From NCBI GenBank assembly GCA_964551435.1, contig CAZKBS010000001.1, positions 186,001 to 250,000 of the forward strand: a DNA stretch of 64,000 nt, read 5' to 3'. The notes under the pieces were generated by a model. It saw nothing but the letters and a program-made list of their open reading frames with translations, was not told where the DNA came from and did not search any database. The first letter of the stretch is position 1; every line of letters begins with the position of its first letter. Positions 16,966 to 24,083 of this stretch are shown piece by piece. The DNA is from UBA2020 sp964551435. Its GTDB lineage: Bacteria; Pseudomonadota; Alphaproteobacteria; Micavibrionales; UBA2020. The position numbers and the translations under genes are program-made.

Positions 16966-17553
16966 TTATAAGCCGCCGCGCGGATTATCGGGTCTTTGCA
17001 CCGGCGCGGCAAGCGCAATATCCAGCGCGCGGCACTGCTGGCGCAGGGCATCGTAAATCGTATACCCCTCCGCCACGCGGATGCTGCGCACACCGGCTTT
17101 TTCCAGCGCCGCCAGCATGTAGAAAATATCGGCGCCGGCCGCACTTTCTGTAGCGGCGGCGGGGGCGCTGCGGGCACGTTCGGAAAGTTCGGTGCGCATG
17201 CCCTGCCCCACGGGTCCGACCGGAAGCGGCGCGGCTGCCGCCGCCCGTTGATAGGCCAGCAGCGCGGCAGGCACTGCCGCCGCAGATGTTGCAGCCGCCG
17301 GCTCATCGGGCACACGGCCGCTCAGCAGCGATTGCAGGGCGGCGACGGTCAGCTCCAGACTATCGGGGGCAAAGGTTGCATCTGCCGCAGGCGGATCAGT
17401 CGGCGCGTCATCGGCGGGCGCAGGCGGCGGGGCGGCAAATGGCGGTTTTCCCTGTTCTTCGCCGCTGCGCGCGGCAGCAGGCACACCGGCGGCGGGGGCT
17501 ATATCACGGCGCAGGTTGACGGGTCTGAAAAAGTCGCCGGCCCCTGCGAACAT
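16966..17553 (-). CDS. Ala/Pro-rich protein of unknown function
   Basis: A 195-residue protein dominated by alanine and proline between residues 20 and 135, with a better-ordered C-terminal segment (IFYMLAALEKAGVRSIRVAEGYTIYDALRQQ). No signal peptide or membrane segment is evident. It begins 6 bases after the stop of the upstream secreted-protein gene, so the two are likely co-translated. Not assignable to a family. Confidence 0.6.
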   Translation of the reverse strand: MFAGAGDFFRPVNLRRDIAPAAGVPAAARSGEEQGKPPFAAPPPAPADDAPTDPPAADATFAPDSLELTVAALQSLLSGRVPDEPAAATSAAAVPAALLAYQRAAAAAPLPVGPVGQGMRTELSERARSAPAAATESAAGADIFYMLAALEKAGVRSIRVAEGYTIYDALRQQCRALDIALAAPVQRPDNPRGGL

Positions 17554-17559
17554 GACGGC

Positions 17560-18324
17560 TTATTTCTTACCCTGCTGGAGATTGATGATGCTGTTACGGC
17601 TTTTTTCCGCGCGGCCGATGCCGTTGCGAGACCACAGCACACGGTCGGAATGCGAACCGTAGAGAGAGATGCTCACCACCTCGCCGCCCAGCAGGCGGTA
17701 TTTTTTGCCTTGCAGTTCGATCGGCGTTTTATCGGCGAATTTCGGTTCGACTTCGATCACCACGTTGATTTTTTTGCTTTGCGACGACAGCGCCCTGATA
17801 ATCAGCTCGGCGTCTTGCTTTTCGATCCCGATCCATTGGTAATCCATCAGCTTCGGAATCACGAGCGCATAGTTTTGTCCGGCAAAGCTGTAGGCAAAAA
17901 ACGTTTCGTTTGTGAAACTTTCGATGATAAAGCCCTTGTTCAGCTCGCTATAGGGCGACAGCTGCACGCGCGCGCCCACAACCAGCGCATCGGGCTTGGT
18001 ATAAAGCTTGAACTTCTGGATGTATTCCTTGCGCTTTTCCTCCAGCACTTTCTGGCGGTCGAAATCGTTTGATGCCTGATATTCTTTTGTATACTTCGCC
18101 CATTCGGCCGGATCCGGCGCATCGGCGGACAGCACATGCTGGGTGATGGCGATTTCCTCCGCCGTTGACAGGCGCGGGCGATATTCCGCGCCTGTGGTTC
18201 CCGTCGCCCATTGTGCGGCCGACGGCGATGATGCCACAAGGGCGCCTGCCATCATCACAGCCACAACCGCAGCAGCGGCAAAACGGCGCAGGGGGGAGTG
18301 GAAAAATCTTTGATGCGATGTCAC
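17560..18324 (-). CDS. Exported protein of unknown function
   Basis: A 254-residue protein with an N-terminal export signal (basic start, hydrophobic 14-32, ending SAAQ) and a mixed charged body containing IQKFKLYTKPDALVVGARVQLSPYSELNKGF and repeated short beta-rich stretches. It could belong to one of the DUF families of exported proteins in Alphaproteobacteria (DUF4852-like is my guess, low certainty). Translation starts at GTG 18324 after AGAGAGGAC. It is first in the reverse-strand run that continues into the PH-like proteins. Confidence 0.7.
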   Translation of the reverse strand: MTSHQRFFHSPLRRFAAAAVVAVMMAGALVASSPSAAQWATGTTGAEYRPRLSTAEEIAITQHVLSADAPDPAEWAKYTKEYQASNDFDRQKVLEEKRKEYIQKFKLYTKPDALVVGARVQLSPYSELNKGFIIESFTNETFFAYSFAGQNYALVIPKLMDYQWIGIEKQDAELIIRALSSQSKKINVVIEVEPKFADKTPIELQGKKYRLLGGEVVSISLYGSHSDRVLWSRNGIGRAEKSRNSIINLQQGKK

Positions 18325-18441
18325 GTCGGTTGTCCTCTCTCGTCAGGGGCCGCGGCGGCAGGTTTTCGCGCAGGCCGCTTTCACCTTTTATAGGCATAGT
18401 ATAACATAGCAGCGGTTAAGATTTTTGAACAGCGCAAGGCG

Positions 18442-18996
18442 ATGAAAAAAGACCGTAAATCAGGAACTTCGGATGAAGATCGCGCGTTATGGCAGCGCGT
18501 GACCAAATCCGTGCACGCCTATGAAAAACCCAAAGCAGACGCCGCCCGCACCGCGAAACCCGCCGCCAAAAAATCCACTGCCAAACACGCCGCGCCGAAA
18601 GAGCCCGCCACCCCCATGCCTGCCGCCAAACGCAGCGCGGGCGTGATTGTGACACCAGCGCCGCGCCAGCCGCTGGCAGATGACGGCACGGCCAAAAGCT
18701 TGCGGCGCAAAAAATGGACGATTGAAAAAACCCTCGACCTGCACGGCATGACGCAGGCGGCGGCACATCAGGCGCTGCTGCGTTTTATCGCCGCGGCGGA
18801 ACGCAAAGAGGCGCGCACGCTTTTGGTTATCACCGGTAAAGGCAGCCGCCTTGCGGAGGGTGGTGTTTTGCGGCGTCTGTTGCCGTTATGGCTGGAAGAG
18901 CCGCCGCTACGCGCCAAGGTTCTGGCCGCAACCCCCGCACGTATCGAAGACGGCGGCGACGGCGCGTTTTACATCCGCCTGCGTAAAAAGAAATAG
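18442..18996 (+). CDS. Smr-domain protein
   Basis: A 184-residue protein with a lysine/alanine/proline-rich N-terminal tail to about residue 90 and a C-terminal Smr domain (about 95-184) with LDLHGMTQ and the VITGKGS loop. Stand-alone Smr proteins bind or nick nucleic acids, often RNA at ribosomes. The conserved LDLHG and TGKG elements are intact. It is divergent from the 18324 gene and convergent with the ankyrin gene, with 13 bases between the stops. Confidence 0.88.
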   Translation: MKKDRKSGTSDEDRALWQRVTKSVHAYEKPKADAARTAKPAAKKSTAKHAAPKEPATPMPAAKRSAGVIVTPAPRQPLADDGTAKSLRRKKWTIEKTLDLHGMTQAAAHQALLRFIAAAERKEARTLLVITGKGSRLAEGGVLRRLLPLWLEEPPLRAKVLAATPARIEDGGDGAFYIRLRKKK

Positions 18997-19009
18997 GCGC
19001 GCTGGCGCA

Positions 19010-20050
19010 TCAGGGCCGCGGCGGTTTGCGCGCTGGCTTTGGCGCCAGACGAAAACTGTCCGCCGTTTCCTGCAGCATCAGATGGTCAATCGCATTCAAA
19101 AGACTGTCGATATCCACATCCGCGCGGTGTGCCGCGGGCAGATGCTGCGCATGCAGCGCCGCCGCTTCGTCACGGCGCCCGCGCCAAAGACGCGCATCAA
19201 ACACCCGCTCCAGCTGCTGCGTCTGGGCGAGCAGTAGCAAAACCGTCTGCCCCGCAGGGGTTTTCTGCATCAGATCTTCGGTTGTGATTTTCTCGCCCGC
19301 GTTTAGAAACGCATCGCGCACGATATCGAAATGTCCGGCCTTGGCCGCCAGATGCAGCCCCGTCTGCCCGCCATAAAGCGGCTGCGGCGCGCGCAGGGCG
19401 GCCACGTTCATGCCTTCGAAGAATTCACGTTTTTGCACCGCGCCGCTGTCGCCGCTGCGAATGGCATCGGCCACGGTTTTCATGCCAAGGCTGATCGCCC
19501 AGTCGAGCGCGTTCATATCGCGGTGATACACCGCAGGATCGGCGCCGTATTGCAGCATCATGAGCGCCGGTTCGGCATGGCCATGCGCGATGGTGATGCA
19601 CAGATAATTGCCGAGCCCCGCGCGCGGGTTTGCGCCCGCGGCCAGCAGTTCGCGCATCACATCCGCATCGCCGCGCGGAATGGCATTGAGCAGGCACACG
19701 GAATCGTCATGCGCCGCATTCGCCCCGCGCGCCAGAAAATCGCGCACCAGTTTGATATCGCCCTTGGCGGCGGCTTCGGACAGGCTGTCGTCCAGCACCG
19801 CCTGCGTGAGCGTGATGCCGCGCGCAAGCAAAAGGTCGATGACGGCATGCTGGCTTTGCGATACCGCGTTCAGCAGCACACGGCCCTCCCTGAAGTTGAT
19901 ATCGACACCCATATCGAGCAAGGTTTCGACCCGCCAGACCTCGCCCGTGCGCGCAGCCTTGCACAGCGCATCGCCGAGCTGTCCGGCGTTCTGCGAACGC
20001 ACGTGCATCAACCACTTTTCATCATCGTCATCGATATCGGTCACGGACAT
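19010..20050 (-). CDS. Ankyrin-repeat protein with proline/basic C-terminal tail
   Basis: A 346-residue protein opening with acidic SVTDIDDDDEKW, then about 7 ankyrin repeats of variable quality (VETLLDMGVDINF, LVRDFLARGANAA, VMRELLAAGANPR, GQTGLHLAAKAG), and a C-terminal tail FRLAPKPARKPPRP. Ankyrin repeats mediate protein binding and are common in host- or prey-directed effectors of Dot/Icm systems. The gene has its own strong promoter at 20209-20237 and lies about 4 kb from the secretion block. Candidate effector by inference. Confidence 0.88.
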   Translation of the reverse strand: MSVTDIDDDDEKWLMHVRSQNAGQLGDALCKAARTGEVWRVETLLDMGVDINFREGRVLLNAVSQSQHAVIDLLLARGITLTQAVLDDSLSEAAAKGDIKLVRDFLARGANAAHDDSVCLLNAIPRGDADVMRELLAAGANPRAGLGNYLCITIAHGHAEPALMMLQYGADPAVYHRDMNALDWAISLGMKTVADAIRSGDSGAVQKREFFEGMNVAALRAPQPLYGGQTGLHLAAKAGHFDIVRDAFLNAGEKITTEDLMQKTPAGQTVLLLLAQTQQLERVFDARLWRGRRDEAAALHAQHLPAAHRADVDIDSLLNAIDHLMLQETADSFRLAPKPARKPPRP

Positions 20051-20208
20051 CGGGCTTTCCCTCGCGCCTTTGCGGGTGATTCTGCCGCCGATATCCCCGC
20101 CGCGTACGAAATACCCCCGAAAACGGGTGTACGCCTGTGCGCGCGGCGAAAAAGCGGCAAAGTCAAAGGTTAACGGCGCGTACGCCGCATGTTTTACGAA
20201 ACATTGCC

Positions 20209-20237
20209 TTTATAAGGGGTTAGATGCGCGGGGTCAA
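20209..20237 (-). promoter_or_regulatory. Promoter of the ankyrin gene at 19010-20050
   Basis: Reverse strand TTGACC, 17-base spacer, TATAAA: one of the best sigma-70 matches in the window. The leader would be about 150 bases. Confidence 0.6.
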
Positions 20238-20330
20238 TCCATAGGGGGTTTTTGCGGGCGGGAAAATTAAGTCAATCTTAACACATCCCTGATAACAAAG
20301 AAGAAAATGGCCCGCGCCGCATGGTTTTTG

Positions 20331-20359
20331 TTGAATACCGCTAAAGTTTTATGTAATAT
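20331..20359 (+). promoter_or_regulatory. Promoter of the 47-aa gene
   Basis: TTGAAT (20331-20336), 17-base spacer, TAATAT (20354-20359), about 18 bases before the start codon. Confidence 0.6.
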
Positions 20360-20377
20360 AAAAATATGGAGAGAGAT

Positions 20378-20521
20378 ATGACGCATAAAGAGCACTTCGA
20401 CTCCAAAGCCAGCCGCCCCGCCGCATCCGATGCGGCCCTTCCGCAGGCTGCCGTCCAGGTACAGGAGAATGGCATCAAGGTCGTCCATCATGGCGGCCCC
20501 GGCTTTATGCGTCCGCAGTAA
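20378..20521 (+). CDS. Stand-alone 47-residue small protein
   Basis: The frame runs ATG 20378 to TAA 20521 and opens MTHKEHFDSKASRPA, ending VVHHGGPGFMRPQ. GGAGAGAG stands directly before the start. A good promoter lies immediately upstream and a strong terminator about 50 bases after the stop, so the whole transcript would be about 230 bases. It has no signal or membrane segment; the His/Gly/Pro-rich end is unusual. A longer reverse-strand frame over the same bases (20267-20677) has no such signals. Unknown function. Confidence 0.65.
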   Translation: MTHKEHFDSKASRPAASDAALPQAAVQVQENGIKVVHHGGPGFMRPQ

Positions 20522-20569
20522 TTCTGCGACATCTTCAGCGAGTTTATTGTTGTGAGCCCCTTCCTTCCA

Positions 20570-20601
20570 AACCCGGCTTTTACCAGCCGGGTTCATTTTT
20601 T
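20570..20601 (+). terminator. Rho-independent terminator after the 47-aa gene
   Basis: A perfect 9-bp stem (AACCCGGCT at 20570-20578, AGCCGGGTT at 20585-20593), 6-base loop, then a run of six T. Confidence 0.85.
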
Positions 20602-20725
20602 CCGGCTCATGTATTCTGTATATTTGTGGATAATTCTTGGCGCGACGCCCCACTTTGTGGTTTGATAGGAACTGCAAACGGCGGCCCTCGGGGTGTGTTC
20701 GCTCAGGGTTTCAGGGAGTTCTTCC

Positions 20726-21943
20726 ATGTCTCGTTTGCCGGCACGCCTCACGCCGTTCTTTTTTGACTCAAGCCAACCGCCTGTACCGCCGGATCAAACG
20801 CCGCCCGCACCTCCTATAAATAATCGCGGCGACTGGACGGAACCCCACCCCGAAGGCTGGGCCCGTAAAACGGTAGCGGTGAATTTTATCGGAACGGTCG
20901 TTCACGAACGGCCGGATCCTTTCGCGACCGAAGAACAAAAACAAAAACGCCAGCACAAGCTCGACAAAATCGCCGCGCGCAACGAACGCGTGCTGAACGA
21001 GGCGCTGTTCATCCTGTCGCAAAGCCCGACCGGCCGCGACGTGCTCGAACAAATGACCAAAGAAGGCTACCGCATTGTGTTCGACGACAAGCGCACGGGC
21101 GATCGCGGCGCGGGCGGACTTTGCGATCCATCCGACAAAACCATCATTCTGCGCGGGCATGACAATCCGGCGTATCTGGCGCTGCTCATCGGGCACGAAG
21201 CGGTGCATGCGGTGCAAAACACCCGGCATGATTTGTTTCCCTCGACGCGGCACAAACCGGAAGTGGGCATCAAACTGTCCTTCGCCATCGAAGCCGACGC
21301 CTATGCGCAGCAATCGCAAATCGCGCTGGAGCTGGCCTATGGCGACCCCGACGGCCCCGCCGACCAGATTAAATTCGAAGAGCCGCTGAAGCAGATGCGC
21401 CAGCGTTTTCCCGACATCATGCGCGCGGCGGAGCGTGTCATGACCCATGCCGAAAACATGAAAAACGGCGCCAGCGTCGCGGCGGCATTCGAAGCCTTCT
21501 ACGGCAATTTTCATTTACGTACATTCTACGAAGACGCGCATACCGAATGGGCGGAAACCTACGCGCCGCATCTGAAGGGCGGGTTTTCGTGGATGCAGCG
21601 GCATTTCAGCAAAGACGTCGACAGCCAGTGGATCAAGGACCGCATCCAGCATCGCGGCAAAGCGTATCTGAACCAGCATGCGCCGCATCTGGATTTCAAC
21701 GATGCGCGCCACAGCGGCCTGACCGACGTCACCATCCAGAAAATTGAAAAATTCTACGCCGCGCATTTGCCCTCCGCGCCCAAGCCGAAGCTAAAAAATT
21801 TCGGCGTGCACATGAAAGACGCCGTGCGCTGGGTGCTGGGCTTGAGCGGCGAGACGCATGTCGTTTTCAAAAAGAACGACGACCCGACCAAGCCGCCGCT
21901 GAAAGCGCCGCCGCGCCGCGACCGCTGGGGCATGTGGAAGTAG
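20726..21943 (+). CDS. Predicted HExxH zinc-peptidase-like protein (DUF6782-like), paralogue A
   Basis: A 405-residue protein. A proline-rich N-terminus is followed by ALFILSQSPTGRDVLEQM, then the putative zinc site HEAVH (His157, Glu158, His161) and FAIEADAYAQ about 40 residues later, whose glutamate could be the third ligand. The same blocks recur in the gene at 35825, giving a two-member family at either side of the secretion block. The C-terminus is KPPLKAPPRRDRWGMWK. The ATG at 20726 has AGGGAG 7-8 bases before it. No signal peptide, so if exported it would need the specialised system. Activity is not proven. Confidence 0.82.
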   Translation: MSRLPARLTPFFFDSSQPPVPPDQTPPAPPINNRGDWTEPHPEGWARKTVAVNFIGTVVHERPDPFATEEQKQKRQHKLDKIAARNERVLNEALFILSQSPTGRDVLEQMTKEGYRIVFDDKRTGDRGAGGLCDPSDKTIILRGHDNPAYLALLIGHEAVHAVQNTRHDLFPSTRHKPEVGIKLSFAIEADAYAQQSQIALELAYGDPDGPADQIKFEEPLKQMRQRFPDIMRAAERVMTHAENMKNGASVAAAFEAFYGNFHLRTFYEDAHTEWAETYAPHLKGGFSWMQRHFSKDVDSQWIKDRIQHRGKAYLNQHAPHLDFNDARHSGLTDVTIQKIEKFYAAHLPSAPKPKLKNFGVHMKDAVRWVLGLSGETHVVFKKNDDPTKPPLKAPPRRDRWGMWK

Positions 21944-21989
21944 TATAATTTATCATTCAATATCAATGCGTTAATACTTTAATCGGGTA

Positions 21990-22018
21990 TTGACAGCGGC
22001 AGCGTTTTTGCATAATCT
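21990..22018 (+). promoter_or_regulatory. Promoter of the 22082-24021 gene pair
   Basis: A perfect TTGACA (21990-21995), 17-base spacer and TAATCT (22013-22018). It rules out a TTG start at 22019 because that codon would lie upstream of transcription. Confidence 0.65.
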
Positions 22019-22081
22019 TTGGCTCTGTTTCAAAGCACCCAGAATCAAAGTCCAGAACGCAAACGCCGAGAACCTGAACGC

Positions 22082-23017
22082 ATGCCTGACAACACACAGA
22101 CCATCCATCCCTGGCGTCCGGTGCACGCACACGTGCGCAAGCTTTTCGCACAGCTGAGCGAAGACGAACACGGCAATGTCGTCGTGCCCGAGGCCGTGAA
22201 AAAAGCGATGGCCGAACTGGGCGAGAGCGGATGGGACAACGACCGCCGCGTCTATACCTTTGGCACGGGCGAGACCAAACAAAACGTGCTGGCCGCGCGC
22301 GCGGGGCTTATCCCGTGGTGGCCGGTTTTGACGGGCGCGGCGTATTTCGGCGCGCTGGATGATTTGCGTTATATCAAAAGCGCCGCCGATAAATACGCAT
22401 CACCCGACAAACAACCGTCGCTGAACAGCGCGCTGACGTGGATTTCTTTTCCGAACAAACTGTTCGAAGATGTCCGCAACAAGATCGAACCCAAGGTCAT
22501 CAAACAACTGATGGAATGGGGCGCGAACCCCAACCATGAAGACGGCAAATGGTTTGCCAAAGCGCTTTGGTGTCTTGATGCCGATTGCATCAAGGTTTAT
22601 CTGGATCACGGCGGCAGCTATGACACCGTATCCGCCGTCATGACCGCCGCGGATAAAAACAGCGACGTGCGCAAAAAAATCCTGCCGCTTTTGTATGGCC
22701 GCAGCTTCATGACCAAAACCGGCGACGACACGCTGGTGCAAAGCCAGTTTATCCCCGACATCTACGGCGTGAGCCTGTTTCGCACTGTTTTCAATTTTCA
22801 AGCCCAGCGCGTGCATGAGATTTACGAAGCCGCCAATATGACGCCGGTCATGCATTCCTATGATTTCAGCGATTACAACACAAGCATGCTGGGCAGCGCG
22901 CATGACGCTTTGAAAAAACTCGGCGGCAGCGCCCCCGATATCCTGCGCGCGACGGGCAAGCCCTTGTCTGTGCCGGGCGGACTTAAACGCAGAACATCCG
23001 AAGGTCCACAGTCATGA
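22082..23017 (+). CDS. Ankyrin-like protein, paralogue of the next gene
   Basis: A 311-residue protein with degenerate ankyrin helices in the middle (VIKQLMEWGANPNHEDG, CIKVYLDHGGSYD) and a C-terminal block with FNFQAQRVHEIYEAAN, YDFSDYNTSMLGSAHDALKKLGG and a tail GKPLSVPGGLKRRTSEGPQS. The same block occurs in the downstream gene, so the two arose by duplication. ATG 22082 is chosen from the promoter position; its ribosome-binding site is weak. It overlaps the next gene by ATGA. Probable effector by neighbourhood (inference). Confidence 0.78.
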   Translation: MPDNTQTIHPWRPVHAHVRKLFAQLSEDEHGNVVVPEAVKKAMAELGESGWDNDRRVYTFGTGETKQNVLAARAGLIPWWPVLTGAAYFGALDDLRYIKSAADKYASPDKQPSLNSALTWISFPNKLFEDVRNKIEPKVIKQLMEWGANPNHEDGKWFAKALWCLDADCIKVYLDHGGSYDTVSAVMTAADKNSDVRKKILPLLYGRSFMTKTGDDTLVQSQFIPDIYGVSLFRTVFNFQAQRVHEIYEAANMTPVMHSYDFSDYNTSMLGSAHDALKKLGGSAPDILRATGKPLSVPGGLKRRTSEGPQS

Positions 23018-24021
23018 GCCATTCGCTTTCCCGCATTCCGCATGCAGATGATATGGACGACGCGCTGTTCGAAAACACCGAAGGGGCAGAGGTGTGGAAA
23101 AACGCCGCCCGCGCGATAGGCGAGAATTTCACGCGTTTCGGCGCAGCCCTGCAGTCCCTGCCCGTCTATGACGACGCCGAAGATGATGCCGTCACCACCC
23201 TGCGTGACGATTTGCAGGAACTGGTGCAATCCTATGGCGAGCGTCTGGATAACGAAGGCTGGGAAAACGCCGGCAAATATTACATTTTCGGCCAGATAGA
23301 CACCGCCACGCTGGTTGCCGCCGCGCGTCAGGAAATGATGGACTGGGATGATGTTCTTTACGCCAAGGCGCTGATGGGCACGGGCGGGGATATCAAAACC
23401 ATACTGGAGGCAATGCAAAACGCCGAAGCTGGCATCGACCTCGACGAAGCCCTGCGCTGGGCCGCGGAGCCGGGGGAGCTGACCGACGGTCTGCACCACA
23501 GCGGCAATCTGGATACCAGCACCGCCCTGCTGGCCGCGGGCGCCAAGCCGTCGTCAAACGATGGCAATCTGTTTTTCGATGTCCTGCGCGAAGGGCGCGA
23601 GGATATCGCGCGCGCGTTTTGCCGCGCGGGCCACGATGACGAAAGCTTTCATCTGCACTACTGGAACGAAAACGCCCGCAGCTGGCTGAACGAAGCGGCG
23701 CCGCGCGATCTTTTGCGCCAGATGTACTGGGAATACGGCCGCTACGAAGCCGTCGATGCCGCGACACTGCTGGAGCGCAAGCCCATGCGCGACGGCGGCA
23801 GCCTGCGCATCATTTTCGATTTCGCCGCCCGCCGCGTGAGCGAGATTTATATGCGTGAACAGCACGCCTTCAAAACCGAGGTGTCTTTTGACGATTACGG
23901 CGCCGCCGCGCTGGATACTGCCCGCAGCAAGCTGCGCGAACTCGGCGGCCATCCGCCCGAAGACGTGCCGGGCCCCAGCCGCAGCCTGGGCAAGCCGAAA
24001 CTGGCCGCACCGTCACGCTAG
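23014..24021 (+). CDS. Ankyrin-like protein, second paralogue
   Basis: A 335-residue acidic protein with weak ankyrin units (STALLAAGAKPSSNDG, DIARAFCRAGHDD). Its end, IFDFAARRVSEIYMREQ, VSFDDYGAAALDTARSKLRELGG, aligns with the end of the preceding protein, and its tail is PGPSRSLGKPKLAAPSR. Translation is coupled to the upstream gene through the ATGA overlap, and a bidirectional terminator follows. No signal peptide. Confidence 0.78.
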   Translation: MSHSLSRIPHADDMDDALFENTEGAEVWKNAARAIGENFTRFGAALQSLPVYDDAEDDAVTTLRDDLQELVQSYGERLDNEGWENAGKYYIFGQIDTATLVAAARQEMMDWDDVLYAKALMGTGGDIKTILEAMQNAEAGIDLDEALRWAAEPGELTDGLHHSGNLDTSTALLAAGAKPSSNDGNLFFDVLREGREDIARAFCRAGHDDESFHLHYWNENARSWLNEAAPRDLLRQMYWEYGRYEAVDAATLLERKPMRDGGSLRIIFDFAARRVSEIYMREQHAFKTEVSFDDYGAAALDTARSKLRELGGHPPEDVPGPSRSLGKPKLAAPSR

Positions 24022-24034
24022 ACGCGCCCGCCAC

Positions 24035-24066
24035 AAAAACGCCGCATATGACTGCGGCGTTTTTTG
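24035..24066. terminator. Bidirectional terminator between the ankyrin-like pair and dotO
   Basis: Stem ACGCCGCA (24039-24046) with TGCGGCGT (24053-24060), 6-base loop, flanked by A-run on the left and T-run on the right, so it serves both convergent units. Confidence 0.85.
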
Positions 24067-24083
24067 TTGTCCAAACGTCTGGA

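Larger units (their letters stand above)
20051..20377. other. 327-base divergent intergenic region
   Basis: Holds the reverse promoter of the ankyrin gene (20209-20237) and the forward promoter of the 47-aa gene (20331-20359). No other gene, tRNA or repeat is visible. Confidence 0.6.

Noticed and set aside
20267..20677. 136-codon reverse frame over the 47-aa gene
   Set aside because: No ribosome site or promoter, and it crosses the forward promoter and terminator of the 47-aa gene.
22019..22081. Longer N-terminus of the 22082 gene starting at TTG 22019
   Set aside because: The TTG lies directly next to the -10 box of the TTGACA promoter, upstream of the expected transcript start.
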